Source: Coleofasciculus sp. FACHB-1120
GTDB lineage: Bacteria > Cyanobacteriota > Cyanobacteriia > Cyanobacteriales > FACHB-T130
DNA length: 64,000 nt
Direction of reading: 5' to 3'
NCBI RefSeq assembly: GCF_014698845.1
Contig: NZ_JACJTV010000002.1
Coordinates: forward strand, 310,001-374,000
Shown here: in pieces, positions 9,296-19,790 of the stretch
Layout of the letters: every line of letters starts with the position of its first letter
Numbering within the stretch: position 1 is the first letter of the stretch
The notes under the pieces: model-generated
Database searches by the model: none
What the model was told of the DNA's origin: nothing
What the model saw: only the letters and a program-made list of their open reading frames with translations
Made by a program: the position numbers and the translations under genes

Positions 9296-9749
9296 GAATT
9301 CAAACCTGTTCAGCAGCGATCAAGAGACGTATTTTACTTGGCTAAGGCGACAGATGGGACAGCGATCGCAATTTTGTCCGCTTGAGCAATCTCGTATTGA
9401 GCAATCTCGTGCCCCTACTGAGTAACCAATTATCCACAAACTGGCTCAGCCGTTTATAAATCTCTGATAAAGTTCCGGAAACCTAATTTTTTTCTTAAAC
9501 CCTATTGACCTCAACATCATAACCGTATTTTTTCGGGAATTCCTATGTAAAGGTCTGATAAAGTTGTTGCTTCCTAGTGGAAATCCCCGATCCCCTTTTC
9601 AAAAACTTCATGGTAGTCTGTTGCAGTTCCACAGACCAGGGTGAACACAGAACGAGTACGAGTTATCGATTGGGCAAATGAAGCCGTCTGGCACTACCGC
9701 TAGCATTTGGCTCTACGCTCGACCCCCCAGTACTTTTCACTAAGGACTT
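9296..9749. other. 454-base divergent spacer and leader of the RlpA gene
   Basis: Carries the purM promoter (-) and a probable long 5' leader for the RlpA gene (+). No gene is visible. A small perfect hairpin, gtctgt/acagac (9616-9621/9631-9636), precedes a GGGTGAA block; see the candidate structured leader. Confidence 0.6.
9560..9740 (+). promoter_or_regulatory. Possible structured leader (c-di-AMP ydaO-type riboswitch candidate)
   Basis: Upstream of the RlpA gene: a hairpin at 9616-9636, immediately an agGGTGAAcac block (9638-9648), then a 3' block containing gccgtc and a later ctaccgctagc (9683-9704). Known ydaO/yuaA c-di-AMP riboswitches have a GGGUGAA core and a 3' GUCAGCUAACCUCG-like block and often precede cell-wall genes including RlpA. 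The resemblance is partial and by eye; P1 pairing is not convincing. Low confidence. Confidence 0.25.
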
Positions 9750-10964
9750 ATGAATCAAAGATTTTTTTTCGGAATGTTTGCAACCCTTTTAACGACTGCC
9801 CTCCTGGGTACGACTACATCCAGTTATGCGGAGTCAATCAAGGGGGTTAACCAAGCTTCCGAATCCCGGGTTTCTCAGGCGCAACAGACAAACCAATCGA
9901 GAAAGGTAACTAAAAACGACCTTCGGCAAGCAGTCTCGCCCTTACCTGCCGCAACACCGTCAAACCTTCAGCCAACTAACGGTGTCAAATTGGGAGAATA
10001 CCAGTCTCAAACCGCAATCCGTTGCTTAGTAAAACCTTGTCCAAGCGCAATGGATCGGGCGCTTGTTGCTAAAATTCTTCCCCATGAGTTAAACGGGTAT
10101 CAGGCAGCAACACTCTATGTCCGCAGTATCCCAGTCTTAACCTTTCTCGGCTCCCGTCTAGCTCCCGCAGAAAGCACAAAAGTAGGAGAAACCCGGAGAA
10201 ATTCAAACTCTCGTCAGCCAAGGTCAAACCAAGCGGCTGCTAACACTTCTCAGGACGATCCAGTTTGGCGAGCCACTGCTGTTGCTGCGAAGCTGAATCA
10301 GTTGAGCCGAGAGCAAGTGGATGCTAAAGCGATCGCAGTCGTTTGGAATGGTGATAAGAGCAACTACAGCATTAAAGTGAATGGCGAGGAACTGGTGCAG
10401 GTAAATGGAAAAACAAGACTACCTGACACCACTCGCAACGTTGCCGTCGATGCCTTACAAGCAACCAATCGACTGAGACGCCTAATGGGGAATGCGCCGC
10501 CACTACGGAAGATTGCAGGTGTGCCCGTAGCTAAGCCCAAGCCTCGCCAAATTGCCAATCGCCCTCGCTCCTCCAGAGTCGCTAACGAGCGATCGCGCAT
10601 CGTCCAACAACCATCAAACGCTATTGCCTACAGACCAGTCCTCTCCGAGATTAAGGGCATGGCATCCTGGTATGGTTACGCTGGCAATGGCACTCAAAGT
10701 GCCAGCGGTGAAAGATTCAATGAGAATGCAATGACCGCGGCTCACCGTACCTTACCTTTCGGCACCCAAGTGCGCGTGACTAACACGAACAACGGGCGTT
10801 CTGTCGTCGTGCGAATCAACGATCGGGGGCCATTTATTCGGGGTCGGATTATTGACGTATCAGCCGGTGCGGCTAGAGTTCTAGGGATGATCAGCAGTGG
10901 TGTGGCACCAGTGCGGGTAGAAATTTTAGGCAAACCGCAGAAGGTAGCAGTGGATGAAAACTAA
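9750..10964 (+). CDS. rlpA: RlpA-like septal ring lytic transglycosylase / double-psi beta-barrel protein
   Basis: 404 residues, ATG at 9750 with an AAGGA ribosome site 4 bases upstream. The signal peptide is about 1-27 (hydrophobic core [11 protein letters not shown], exit SSYAES). A long Ser/Asn/Gln-rich linker follows. The C-terminal DPBB domain is about 300-392: [44 protein letters not shown] and [14 protein letters not shown], which contains the catalytic-type Asp of RlpA folds. There is no lipobox cysteine and no SPOR domain, unlike the Gram-negative prototype. The expected role is peptidoglycan remodelling in the periplasm. Gene symbol by domain only. Confidence 0.88.
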   Translation: MNQRFFFGMFATLLTTALLGTTTSSYAESIKGVNQASESRVSQAQQTNQSRKVTKNDLRQAVSPLPAATPSNLQPTNGVKLGEYQSQTAIRCLVKPCPSAMDRALVAKILPHELNGYQAATLYVRSIPVLTFLGSRLAPAESTKVGETRRNSNSRQPRSNQAAANTSQDDPVWRATAVAAKLNQLSREQVDAKAIAVVWNGDKSNYSIKVNGEELVQVNGKTRLPDTTRNVAVDALQATNRLRRLMGNAPPLRKIAGVPVAKPKPRQIANRPRSSRVANERSRIVQQPSNAIAYRPVLSEIKGMASWYGYAGNGTQSASGERFNENAMTAAHRTLPFGTQVRVTNTNNGRSVVVRINDRGPFIRGRIIDVSAGAARVLGMISSGVAPVRVEILGKPQKVAVDEN

Positions 10965-11089
10965 CTTGTAGCCAGAAAGATACTTTTAGCCAGAAAGAGG
11001 TTAATCCCAGACTCTTGGCATTGAATGCCCTCTTTAACTAAACCACCGAATCCCCTTTTCTGGAGATAGACTACTGGGCAGAGAGTAGT

Positions 11090-11138
11090 GTTAGTGGTTA
11101 GTAGTTAATTACTCGAAAACTAACTACTAACCACTAAC
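11090..11138. repeat. Hairpin of tandem heptamer words (GTTAGTG/GTTAGTA)
   Basis: Perfect 18-bp arms gttagtggttagtagtta (11090-11107) and their complement (11121-11138), loop 13. Each arm is itself a tandem of GTTAGTR heptads, like short tandem repeats common between cyanobacterial genes. It lies 20 bases before the panC-cmk start, so it would fold in the 5' leader or terminate the upstream RlpA transcript. Confidence 0.75.
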
Positions 11139-11158
11139 AACCAAAAAAGGGGGGTTTG

Positions 11159-12745
11159 GTGCGCCTGTTTACGACAACTGCTGGATTGCACTGCTACTTG
11201 GATTTATACCGGCATCGCTTGAGAATCGGTTTTGTACCGACAATGGGAGCATTGCACGCAGGGCATCTTAGCTTAATCCAACACGCTCGACGCGAGAACG
11301 ATCGGGTCATCGTCAGCATCTTTGTCAATCCGTTACAGTTTGGTCCAACAGAGGATTTTCAACAATATCCTCGTCGGCTAGAGCAGGATTGGCAATTGTG
11401 CGAACAAGCTGGGGTAGATGCGATTTTTGCCCCCACCGCTGAAGAAATGTACGGAATGAGGAATGGGGAAAATACGCTTACACCTGCTCCCGATTCCCCA
11501 TTACCCATTTCCAAAGACTTAACTCAGGTCGTTCCACCAGAGTCTATGACCTCATTGTTGTGCGGTCGCTCTCGTCCCGGACACTTTCAGGGAGTGGCGA
11601 CAGTGGTAACAAAACTATTGAACCTAGTACAGCCGACTCATGCTTATTTTGGCGAAAAAGATGCCCAACAAGTGGCAATTATTCGCCGTCTGGTGGCGGA
11701 TCTCAATTTGCCGGTAGAGATTGTCGGGTGTTCCATCGTCAGGGAAGCGTCAGGACTGGCACTCTCGTCCCGCAATCAGTATCTGAGTGCTGAGCAGAAA
11801 GAGCAGGCATCTGTCTTGTATCGCGGCTTACGGGAAGCGCAGAAGAAATTTAAATCGGGCGATCGCGATCGCATTGTTCTCATTGAGGCAGCTCAAAAGG
11901 AATTTGCCCTCGTCCCAGAGGTACAGATCGAGTATATTGAACTGGTTCATCCAACAACTCTCATGCCATTAGAAAAAGTTGACGAGGCGGGACTGTTAAG
12001 CATCGCGGCGCGACTGGGAACAACCCGCTTGATTGATAATGTAACCCTGCGCGATCGCCAGCCGATTCTGGCGATTGATGGCCCTGCCGGAGCCGGAAAA
12101 TCAACCGTAGCCCGCACGGTTGCCCAGTCTTTAGGACTACTTTATTTAGACACAGGGGCGATGTACCGCGCCCTGACTTGGCTGGTTCTGGAATCAGGAA
12201 CCAGCGTCAAAGATGAACCTGCGATCGCCGAATTAGCGAGCAGTTCTCAGATTCAGCTAAGCACCAGTGACGACCTCCAGACGCCAGTGCGGGTTTGGAT
12301 TCATGACCGTGAAGTCACCCAGGCAATTCGCTCGCGAGAAGTCACAGCTCAAGTATCCGCGATCGCTGCCCAGCCCTATGTCCGTCGAGAACTCGTAAAA
12401 CAACAGCAGCGCTGGGGCGTAAAAGGAGGCGTCGTCGCCGAAGGACGTGACATCGGCTCCCACGTTTTTCCGGACGCGGAACTCAAAATCTTTTTAACCG
12501 CCTCCGCTCAAGCACGGGCGCAACGCCGTCAGCAAGACCTGAAAAACCAAGCTCAGCCAGAGGTCAGTTTAGATCAGTTGGAGCGGGATATTCAAGAACG
12601 CGATACTCGCGACAGTACCCGTGCCTTGGCACCCCTGCGAAAGGCAGCCGATGCCATTGAGATCCAAACCGACGGTCTGAGCATTGCCGAAGTCACTGCA
12701 CAAATTGTCAGCCTTTATCAGCAAAAGCTGTCTGTGCCTGTCTAG
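11159..12745 (+). CDS. panC/cmk: Bifunctional pantoate-beta-alanine ligase / cytidylate kinase
   Basis: A fusion typical of cyanobacteria, 528 residues. Start GTG 11159 is chosen over TTG 11156 because it gives the usual MRLFTT opening and follows a G-rich ribosome site. PanC (about 1-285) joins pantoate and beta-alanine with ATP: VPTMGALHAGHLSL (HIGH motif), FVNPLQFGPTEDF, FGEKDAQQ and LSSRNQYLS. Cmk (about 302-525) phosphorylates CMP/dCMP: IDGPAGAGKSTVA P-loop, LDTGAMYRALTW, EGRDIGSHVFPDA and RDTRDSTRALAPL. The two activities serve CoA and nucleotide supply. Oddity: an extra stretch (about residues 100-118, MRNGENTLTPAPDSPLPI) between AEEMYG and the conserved VVPPES block is encoded by a near-perfect inverted repeat (11455-11509), an apparent in-frame insertion in a surface loop. 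Confidence 0.97.
   Translation: MRLFTTTAGLHCYLDLYRHRLRIGFVPTMGALHAGHLSLIQHARRENDRVIVSIFVNPLQFGPTEDFQQYPRRLEQDWQLCEQAGVDAIFAPTAEEMYGMRNGENTLTPAPDSPLPISKDLTQVVPPESMTSLLCGRSRPGHFQGVATVVTKLLNLVQPTHAYFGEKDAQQVAIIRRLVADLNLPVEIVGCSIVREASGLALSSRNQYLSAEQKEQASVLYRGLREAQKKFKSGDRDRIVLIEAAQKEFALVPEVQIEYIELVHPTTLMPLEKVDEAGLLSIAARLGTTRLIDNVTLRDRQPILAIDGPAGAGKSTVARTVAQSLGLLYLDTGAMYRALTWLVLESGTSVKDEPAIAELASSSQIQLSTSDDLQTPVRVWIHDREVTQAIRSREVTAQVSAIAAQPYVRRELVKQQQRWGVKGGVVAEGRDIGSHVFPDAELKIFLTASAQARAQRRQQDLKNQAQPEVSLDQLERDIQERDTRDSTRALAPLRKAADAIEIQTDGLSIAEVTAQIVSLYQQKLSVPV
11455..11509. repeat. Palindromic repeat inside the panC coding region
   Basis: Arms aatgaggaatggggaa (11455-11470) and ttccccattacccatt (11494-11509) match at 14 of 16 positions, with a 23-base spacer. 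The wording (AATGGGGAA) resembles intergenic palindromes, but here it is translated in frame. Confidence 0.75.
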
Positions 12746-13119
12746 CGGCTGCTTTCCGAATTCACGGTTTCACAAAAATATCAAGGACTGTAAAAACTAA
12801 CTTTCTTCCCCGGATTAACTTCCGGTTGGTCAGTATTCTGCTGTAACCTGCAACAGGGCAGACTTCACTGCCCTGTTCAAAAAATAAGCAATTTAACGAT
12901 AAATGATATAGTTTTTAGCCTTTAGCGCTCTAGACAGGGACTCTAGAGACGAACAAAGGACAGCAGACGCACGTCCTCTAGCTAGCACAGTCATGCTCTC
13001 GCGAGTCGCGCCGCTAGCTGTGAAAAATTTTCGAGAAGAATTTTCGGGAAGTATGGTGTCTGGAAGTGGCGGAAGATGAATTGCCGCCCGGGTGAAAGGA
13101 GGAGTGGAGGGGACTTAAC
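12746..13119. other. 374-base spacer with several palindromes
   Basis: No gene. From left to right: a 10-bp hairpin (12852-12877), an inverted repeat ctctaga/tctagag (12928-12934/12942-12948) and agctagc/gctagct (12980-12986/13013-13019). The last two probably lie in the 5' leader of the deacetylase gene. Confidence 0.6.
12852..12877. terminator. Hairpin after panC-cmk
   Basis: Perfect 10-bp stem aacagggcag/ctgccctgtt with loop acttca, about 107 bases after the panC-cmk stop. It is followed by A-rich rather than T-rich sequence on the + strand, so it is a weak or factor-assisted terminator at best. Confidence 0.45.
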
Positions 13120-14106
13120 GTGGCAAAGTATGACAGATTTCTCTGGCGGGAAAAAACAACATTAATTGCTCTGGCTGCGGCTGCTAGTAGTTTTATAACT
13201 GGTCTCATGTTGCCAGTAAACCAACAAGGTAGCGATCCAGAAATTCTTCTATCCGCTACTGAAAAAATGGGGCATCACACCCCCGAAAAAAGTGGCATTG
13301 ATATCCAAGCTTTAAAGGCGCAGCGAGATGAGGCATTTGTCAAGGTATTTTCTCGATTAGAACAGGAAGCACAAGACAGACGCCTGATGCTTTCTGTACC
13401 TAAGCAGTTTCAAGGGAAAACCTTTCAGGAAGTAACACTCAGCAGCAAAGAGAAAGTCATCGCCCTGACATTTGATGACGGCCCTTGGCCTAAAAGCACG
13501 TTGGAAGTGCTGGAAATTCTTAAGAAGAATAACATTAAAGCAACGTTCTTTATGGTGGGGAAGAACGTGAAAAATTTTCCCCATTTGGCGCGGCAGGTTG
13601 GCGTGGATGGTCACGCGATTGGAAATCACACTTGGAGCCACCCTTACCAGCGCTTCAACGAAGCTGGAGCTTCCAGTGAAATTGACCGTACATCCGACAT
13701 GATTTATCAAGCTACAGGCATCAAGACAACTCTATTTCGTCCACCCGGAGGTCATCTTAACAATGGATTAGCCGCCTACGCCCATAAGAAGAACTACGCG
13801 GTTGTAATGTGGTCTTCTGACTCGAGAGACTATAGCCGCCCTTCGGTGCCAATATTCCTCAAGCACGCGCTAGCAGGAATCACACCAGGTGGAATTGTCC
13901 TGATGCACGACGGCGGCGGCAATCGCGACCATACGGTGCGGGCTTTACCCCAACTAATCACCGAATACAAAAAGCGTGGCTACAGGTTTGTCACGGTTCC
14001 TGAACTGATGGAGATGCAAGACAAAGAAGTTAAGTTAGCATCTGCTGCTAAATCAGCTCCTCCGAAAGCTCAACCGGCTAATCCAAAACTGAATAAGGGA
14101 AGATAA
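13120..14106 (+). CDS. Polysaccharide deacetylase (NodB homology, CE4)
   Basis: 328 residues from GTG 13120, preceded by purine-rich ribosome sites (aaggagg, then ggaggggac). The N-terminal hydrophobic anchor or signal is about 13-32 (LIALAAAASSFITGLMLP). The catalytic NodB domain is about 105-300 with the CE4 motifs in order: LTFDDGPWP, GNHTWSHP, RPPGGHLN, DSRDYS and VLMHDGGGN. Metal ligands (Asp-His-His) and the catalytic base are all present. It should remove acetyl groups from peptidoglycan or an extracellular polysaccharide; the substrate cannot be told from sequence. Monocistronic, with a terminator at 14315-14346. Confidence 0.93.
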   Translation: MAKYDRFLWREKTTLIALAAAASSFITGLMLPVNQQGSDPEILLSATEKMGHHTPEKSGIDIQALKAQRDEAFVKVFSRLEQEAQDRRLMLSVPKQFQGKTFQEVTLSSKEKVIALTFDDGPWPKSTLEVLEILKKNNIKATFFMVGKNVKNFPHLARQVGVDGHAIGNHTWSHPYQRFNEAGASSEIDRTSDMIYQATGIKTTLFRPPGGHLNNGLAAYAHKKNYAVVMWSSDSRDYSRPSVPIFLKHALAGITPGGIVLMHDGGGNRDHTVRALPQLITEYKKRGYRFVTVPELMEMQDKEVKLASAAKSAPPKAQPANPKLNKGR

Positions 14107-14214
14107 TATTTCCTCTTTTCAGGCCCGATACAGAGTGGCTGGAGATTAGGAAAAAATTTAAAATTTTGAGTGGTGAGTTTTGAATTCAAGAAATTTATTT
14201 TCACTCATCACTCT

Positions 14215-14264
14215 GATTACCGCTAATCTGTACGATATAGATTACCGCTAATCTGTACGATATA
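14215..14264. repeat. Perfect 25-bp tandem duplication
   Basis: Two exact head-to-tail copies (14215-14239 and 14240-14264) of a unit beginning gattaccgctaatctg. The unit contains a small palindrome gatta-ccgc-taatc. It is located between the deacetylase stop and its terminator. Confidence 0.9.
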
Positions 14265-14314
14265 GCAGGCATTTATAGAATTTATAGAGAAAATTTCTTC
14301 TCTATGATGCTGGT

Positions 14315-14346
14315 AAGGGGAACTCGATGGTTCCCCTTCACTTTTT
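14315..14346 (+). terminator. Terminator of the deacetylase gene
   Basis: Stem aaggggaac/gttcccctt (14315-14323/14330-14338), loop tcgatg, then cac and five T. It is placed between convergent genes and oriented for the + strand. Confidence 0.8.
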
Positions 14347-14351
14347 AGTGC

Positions 14352-17300
14352 TTATTGCACCGAGCTAAGCACCTTTTCGGGTGTTGCTTCAGGATTGGCT
14401 TCTGGAGAATCAGCCTCGGAGGGAGGCACGACCTGCCAGAATTTGGCTAGAGACTCAGCCCAGTTGGCTAAGATATCTTTCGCCTTCTGGCTACCTGCAC
14501 GTTCGGCGTGCAGCTCAATTAGCTCTTTGAGTTGTTGCTCACCGGCAGGGGTCCTGACTCGTTGCAGCTTGACAATTTCTGGATTTACCTTGGATGTAAA
14601 GCTGCCATCTTCATCTAGGAAGTAAGCTAAACCCCCGGTCATCCCAGCTCCCACATTGCGCCCTACTCTGCCCAAGACGACAATCACGCCGCCAGTCATG
14701 TATTCGCAACAGTGGTCGCCTGCACCTTCGATTACTGCCATGCCCTTGGAATTGCGAACGGCAAAGCGCTCACCGGCTTGACCATTGGCAAGCATGATGC
14801 CGCCCGTGGCACCGTAGAGACAGGTGTTGCCGACAATAACGTTCTGGGCAGGATCGTAGGTGGCTGATTGGGGCGGCTTGATAACAATTTCGCCACCATG
14901 CATCCCCTTGCCTACGTAGTCATTTGCTTCGCCTTCTAGGTTGAGGGTGATGCCAGGGAGGTTGAAGGCACCAAAACTTTGACCCACACTGCCTTGGAAG
15001 TTGAGGGTAATACTGCCACTCCAGCCGGTGTTGCCATATTGAGACGCGATCGCTCCCGCAATCCTTGCCCCAATCGTCCGGTCTGTATTCACCACGGTTA
15101 CAGTTTTGGTCACGCTCGACTGGTTTGCGATCGCATCCTGAACTTCCGGGTCATTAAGCAGTTGGTCATCTAAAACGGGACCATTGCTATGAACTGCGTC
15201 GTGAACCAGCCAGGAACGGTCTTCACGGGTATCAGGAAGACGAATAAGGCAATCTAGATTCAGCGCTTGTGTCTTAGTGAGTTCTGTTGGGCGCACCTTC
15301 AAGAGGTCGGCTCGACCAATGATGTCGTTGAGCGACCGATATCCTAACCGAGCCAAGAGACTCCGCACTTCTTCTGCTGCAAAGTAGAAGAAGTTGACGA
15401 CGTGTTCTGGCATTCCGGGGAAGCGCTTCCGCAAGTTTTCTTGCTGAGAAGCCACGCCTACGGGGCAGTTATTCGTGTGGCAAATCCGCGCCATAATGCA
15501 GCCTTCGGCAATCATGGCAATGGAGCCGAAGCCGTATTCTTCTCCGCCCATTAAAGCGGCGATGACGACATCCCAGCCGCTCTTAAAGCCACCATCTACT
15601 CGCAGAATCACGCGATCGCGCAAGCTGTTTTCCATCAGGACGCGATGTACTTCGGTTAACCCCAGTTCCCAAGGGCTTCCGGCGTGCTTAATCGAACTGA
15701 GTGGAGAAGCGCCTGTGCCCCCATCGTGACCGGATATCTGGATAACATCGGCATTTGCTTTGGCGACCCCAGCCGCAACCGTACCAATGCCGACTTCTGC
15801 CACCAGCTTCACCGATACCCCCGCTTTCGGGTTAATTTGGTGCAGGTCAAAAATTAACTGCGCCAAATCTTCAATTGAATAGATATCGTGGTGTGGCGGC
15901 GGCGAAATCAATGTTACCCCAGGCTTGGAACGGCGCAGCATGGCGATGTAGGGGCTAACTTTTGTCCCCGGTAGCTGACCGCCTTCTCCCGGCTTGGCAC
16001 CTTGGGCGATTTTGATTTCAATTTGCTTGGCGCTCATTAGGTACTCAGGGGTGACGCCAAAACGACCGCTAGCGACCTGCTTAATCGAAGAAGAAGCCGT
16101 ATCCCCATTCCTTAACCCTTTCAGATGTGGCAATACCTGGGAATGACCCATTTCATCGACATCATCGAGGACTTTGTAACGAACCGGGTCTTCGCCGCCT
16201 TCACCAGAGTTGGATTTACCGCCGATGCGGTTCATGGCGATCGCCAGGGTTTCGTGCGCTTCCCGCGACAACGCCCCTAAAGACATCCCACCCGTGGCGA
16301 AACGCTTGAAAATTTCCTCGACTGGCTCTACTTCTTCCAGTGGAATAGAGGGGCGATCGCTCTCCAGATCCAGCAAATCCCTAAGCGCCGTTACGGGTCG
16401 CCCTTGCAAGTGCTTTTGATACACTTCGTAGTGGTCGTACTGCGGGTTCTTCACCGCTTGATGCAGCGACTTGGCAACTTCCGGACTGTTCATGTGGTAC
16501 TCGCCCCCTGGACGGTACTGCACAAAGCCACAGTTCTCCAGCTTTTTGCGCGGCACTTCTGGGAAAGCCGCCGAATGGAAGGACATTACTTCTTGGGCTA
16601 GTTCTGCCACACTCAAGCCACCCAAGCGCGACGCCGTTCCAGCAAAGCCGAGCTTCAGTAAATCTCCTCCAATCCCAATTGCCTCAAAAATTTGTGCCCC
16701 TTGATAGCTAGATAGCAGAGAAATCCCCATTTTTGAGAGAATTTTCAACAATCCAGCTTCTACGGCTTTGCAGTAATTTTTTTGTGCCTGCTCTAAGCTG
16801 ATACTCTTGATTCTGCCCCGCTGCATCATATTTTGCGTCTTACTGTCGCTCCACCAATGACGCACGGTTTCCAGAGACAGATAAGGACAAACCGCAGAAG
16901 CACCGTAGCCAATTAGACAACCAAAGTGGTGCGTACTCCAACACTGAGCGGTATCGACAATTAGAGATGCCCTCGTCCGCAGACCCTGCTGGATCAAGTG
17001 GTGGTGTACTGCCCCTACAGCTAAGAGCGGTGGAATATAGCTAGATTCAGCACTGATACCAGTGGCGATGCGATCGCTTAAAATAATTATCTCTTTCCCA
17101 GCCCGGACTGCTTGTGCCGCTGCTTCGCATAAGCTTCTAACTGCTGCCTCTAAACCTTCTGGCCCTTTCTCAATTTCAAACAGCGTTGAGAACTGCTCTG
17201 TCTGGAAAGAGGAAGCGCAGATTTGCTCTAGTTGGGCTTCATTCAGAACCGGAGACTCTAACTTCAGCAACCGGGCATACTCTGGTTTCACTTCCAAGAG

Positions 17301-19016
17301 ATTTCCCCGCTTACCCAGAGAAACCGACAGCGACATCACCATGCCTTCGCGCAGCGGATCAATGGGCGGATTTGTCACCTGGGCGAAGCGCTGCTTGAAA
17401 TAGTCATAAAGCAAATGCGGCTTTTGTGACAGCACTGCGAGGGGAATGTCATCTCCCATGCAAAACGTCGGTTCTTTCCCAGAAGACGCCATTTCCTCAA
17501 TGACCATTTCCACATCTTCGGTGGTGTAGCCAAAGGCAATTTGCTGGCGCAGCAAGGTTTGGCTATCCAGCTTTGGTTCTGGTGCAAAAGGCTCCGCTGC
17601 CAGATTTTGTCGGTGAGACGCTAGCCACTCTCCATAAGGATGGGTAGCCGCAATCCGTTCCTTAATCTCCCAATTTTTTTGAACTTCGTGGGTTTCCAGG
17701 TCAACGGCGATCATTTGACCTGGCCCCAAGCGACCTTTTTCCAGAATCTCTGCTTCGGGCAAATCGACCACACCGGCTTCGGAAGCGACGACGACGTAGC
17801 CATCCCGCGTGATGCTGTATCGAGCCGGTCGCAGACCGTTGCGGTCGAGGGTCGCCCCTACTTTTTTCCCGTCGCTGAATACTAGCAGTGCTGGGCCATC
17901 CCAAGGTTCCTGAAGCCCGTTGTAGTATTCATAAAAATTAACAATTTCTGGACGCTCCAACAATTCCGGCTGATTTTGGTACGCCTCTGGCACCATAATC
18001 GTCAAGGCTTCCAGGGGACTCCGACCCGTGCATACCAGCAACTCTAGTACGTTGTCAAGAGTTGCCGAGTCGCTATTATCGAGATGAACGAGTGGCTTGA
18101 GGTCGTTGATGCGTTCTCCCCAAAGCGGGTGCTTCAGCTCTGCCTCTCGCGCCATCATCCAGTTAATATTCCCCAACAGCGTATTAATCTCGCCGTTGTG
18201 CCCCAAAAGCCGCATTGGCTGAGCCAGAGGCCATTTGGGCAGCGTGTTGGTGCTGAAGCGGCGGTGATAGACCGCAAAGGCGCTCTTATAAACTGGATTT
18301 TTTAAATCTGTATAAAATTCTCCCAGCACGGCGGAGCGCACCATGCCCTTATAAACGATGGTGCGGCTAGAGAACGAACAGACGTAAAAATCTTCCGACC
18401 ATTCTAGATCGAGGTCGCTATTGGCCTTGAGTGCCTTGCTGATACGGCAGCGAGCCAAATACAACTTTCGTTCCAGTTCATCTCCCTGCAAATGGGTCGA
18501 GGTACAGATCAGCTGCTCGATTCGTGGCTGGTTCTCTTTCGCCTGTACCCCTAGCACCTGGGGCTGTACCGGCACCTCTCGCCATCCCAAGACAGTTAAT
18601 TCTTCCTGCTCGAGAGTTTTCTGAACAATGTCCTTGGCTCTGCTGGCGGCTTCGGTATCTTGGGGTAGAAATACCATTGCAACCCCTGTCTGCTGAGTTG
18701 GGGGCATTTCTATGCCTTGAGTCGCCAACCATTCTCCCAGCAGTTCCCACGGAATGGCGGTCATCAAACCGGCTCCATCCCCAGAATCCTGGTCAGCACT
18801 ACAACCGCCCCGGTGTTCTAAGCAACTCAGGGCAGACAAGGACTTCTCGACTAATTCATGCTCTGGGGTTCCCTGCGGATTGGCAATGAAGCCGACGCCA
18901 CAGGCATCTCGCTCCTCTACCAACCATCGCGGGCCAGGAGAGGTTTCTGCCCCCTTTAGCGTTCCCTGTAATTGTTGATTATCATTCACACTCCTGTTGT
19001 CCATGAGCTGATCCAC
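14352..19016 (-). CDS. glsF: Ferredoxin-dependent glutamate synthase (Fd-GOGAT)
   Basis: 1554 residues, a normal length for plant and cyanobacterial Fd-GOGAT. The enzyme converts glutamine plus 2-oxoglutarate to two glutamates with electrons from ferredoxin. The N-terminal amidotransferase nucleophile is Cys39 in RDACGVGF after a short propeptide; [18 protein letters not shown] follows. The FMN synthase region has [43 protein letters not shown] and [14 protein letters not shown]. The 3Fe-4S cysteines are C1173, C1179 and C1184 (CHTNNC). The C-terminal beta-helix (gltB_C) is rich in Gly. No NADPH small-subunit gene is adjacent, consistent with the ferredoxin type. ATG 19016; an alternative ATG lies four codons in. 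It is monocistronic. Confidence 0.98.
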   Translation of the reverse strand: MDQLMDNRSVNDNQQLQGTLKGAETSPGPRWLVEERDACGVGFIANPQGTPEHELVEKSLSALSCLEHRGGCSADQDSGDGAGLMTAIPWELLGEWLATQGIEMPPTQQTGVAMVFLPQDTEAASRAKDIVQKTLEQEELTVLGWREVPVQPQVLGVQAKENQPRIEQLICTSTHLQGDELERKLYLARCRISKALKANSDLDLEWSEDFYVCSFSSRTIVYKGMVRSAVLGEFYTDLKNPVYKSAFAVYHRRFSTNTLPKWPLAQPMRLLGHNGEINTLLGNINWMMAREAELKHPLWGERINDLKPLVHLDNSDSATLDNVLELLVCTGRSPLEALTIMVPEAYQNQPELLERPEIVNFYEYYNGLQEPWDGPALLVFSDGKKVGATLDRNGLRPARYSITRDGYVVVASEAGVVDLPEAEILEKGRLGPGQMIAVDLETHEVQKNWEIKERIAATHPYGEWLASHRQNLAAEPFAPEPKLDSQTLLRQQIAFGYTTEDVEMVIEEMASSGKEPTFCMGDDIPLAVLSQKPHLLYDYFKQRFAQVTNPPIDPLREGMVMSLSVSLGKRGNLLEVKPEYARLLKLESPVLNEAQLEQICASSFQTEQFSTLFEIEKGPEGLEAAVRSLCEAAAQAVRAGKEIIILSDRIATGISAESSYIPPLLAVGAVHHHLIQQGLRTRASLIVDTAQCWSTHHFGCLIGYGASAVCPYLSLETVRHWWSDSKTQNMMQRGRIKSISLEQAQKNYCKAVEAGLLKILSKMGISLLSSYQGAQIFEAIGIGGDLLKLGFAGTASRLGGLSVAELAQEVMSFHSAAFPEVPRKKLENCGFVQYRPGGEYHMNSPEVAKSLHQAVKNPQYDHYEVYQKHLQGRPVTALRDLLDLESDRPSIPLEEVEPVEEIFKRFATGGMSLGALSREAHETLAIAMNRIGGKSNSGEGGEDPVRYKVLDDVDEMGHSQVLPHLKGLRNGDTASSSIKQVASGRFGVTPEYLMSAKQIEIKIAQGAKPGEGGQLPGTKVSPYIAMLRRSKPGVTLISPPPHHDIYSIEDLAQLIFDLHQINPKAGVSVKLVAEVGIGTVAAGVAKANADVIQISGHDGGTGASPLSSIKHAGSPWELGLTEVHRVLMENSLRDRVILRVDGGFKSGWDVVIAALMGGEEYGFGSIAMIAEGCIMARICHTNNCPVGVASQQENLRKRFPGMPEHVVNFFYFAAEEVRSLLARLGYRSLNDIIGRADLLKVRPTELTKTQALNLDCLIRLPDTREDRSWLVHDAVHSNGPVLDDQLLNDPEVQDAIANQSSVTKTVTVVNTDRTIGARIAGAIASQYGNTGWSGSITLNFQGSVGQSFGAFNLPGITLNLEGEANDYVGKGMHGGEIVIKPPQSATYDPAQNVIVGNTCLYGATGGIMLANGQAGERFAVRNSKGMAVIEGAGDHCCEYMTGGVIVVLGRVGRNVGAGMTGGLAYFLDEDGSFTSKVNPEIVKLQRVRTPAGEQQLKELIELHAERAGSQKAKDILANWAESLAKFWQVVPPSEADSPEANPEATPEKVLSSVQ

Positions 19017-19790
19017 GTTTTTCCTTTACTTACTGATACAAATTTCCCGTTCTCAGGTAGTTAACCCTGTGGCAAGACTTTACTAAACAACAGGATTAAA
19101 AATTGTCAAACAATGACAAAACTCGTCATCAATGTATTTAAACACTCATTTCAGTCTTCTCTCGCCGAGACTAGGTGATGCCTCCAAAGGCTGATTTATC
19201 GAGATATAGATGCCATTTGACCATGAAGGCTGCAACTGAATGACATTACTATTTTTTCTACTTTTTTGCGCTAGAGCCAAGGGTGACAAAACTGGTTGCC
19301 AGAGCGATCGCTTCCCGCAAGGTGCTGTTAAGAACCTCGTTCTAACCCGATTCCTATCCCAGCAGCCTACAAGAGTGACGGATTAGACATCTTATCATTA
19401 TTTTCAAGATGCCTAACATAAATACCCGACGCCGGTCAAGGGACTGATAAGCATCCCCAAGACATAGAGCTAGGATAAACAAATTGTAGGGGCTATCGTC
19501 AACACCAAGTCTAGCCTGGGCTATGTCTTTAGCCGCTGCATTGAGAGCAAAGACTTCGCCTTATTGAGTTGTTGAATAAAGCGTTTTTCCGAACCCTGCG
19601 GTTATGCTTTTTATTATGAAGCTAAAAAAGCGGGCTTGAGAAGATAAAGTCATTGTTTTTTGATAGTTGTGCTGCTGACGCGCTGAGTTATTTTAGAAGT
19701 CGTGACTCTGTAGACACGCATCCAGCATTATCCAGGTGTATGGCAAATACGCCGCTACAGAAGAGCCGCCCTATTTATTGATGTTGTCGA
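19017..19790. other. 774-base divergent spacer (Fd-GOGAT / phosphodiester glycosidase)
   Basis: The longest gene-free stretch in the window. I see no open frame with coding character and no recognised RNA. It includes a 6-5-6 inverted repeat at 19103-19119. I looked for an NtcA box (GTA-N8-TAC) near the GOGAT start and found none. Confidence 0.6.
19103..19119. promoter_or_regulatory. Small inverted repeat upstream of Fd-GOGAT
   Basis: ttgtca-aacaa-tgacaa, a perfect 6-bp dyad about 87 bases upstream of the GOGAT start; a possible operator. The regulator is unknown. Confidence 0.3.

Noticed and set aside
19017-19300. NtcA binding site upstream of Fd-GOGAT
   Set aside because: No GTA-N8-TAC was found; only an unrelated 6-bp dyad is present.
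19300-19790. Glutamine riboswitch or small RNA in the long spacer by Fd-GOGAT
   Set aside because: No conserved core could be recognised by eye, and the downstream gene is not nitrogen-related.
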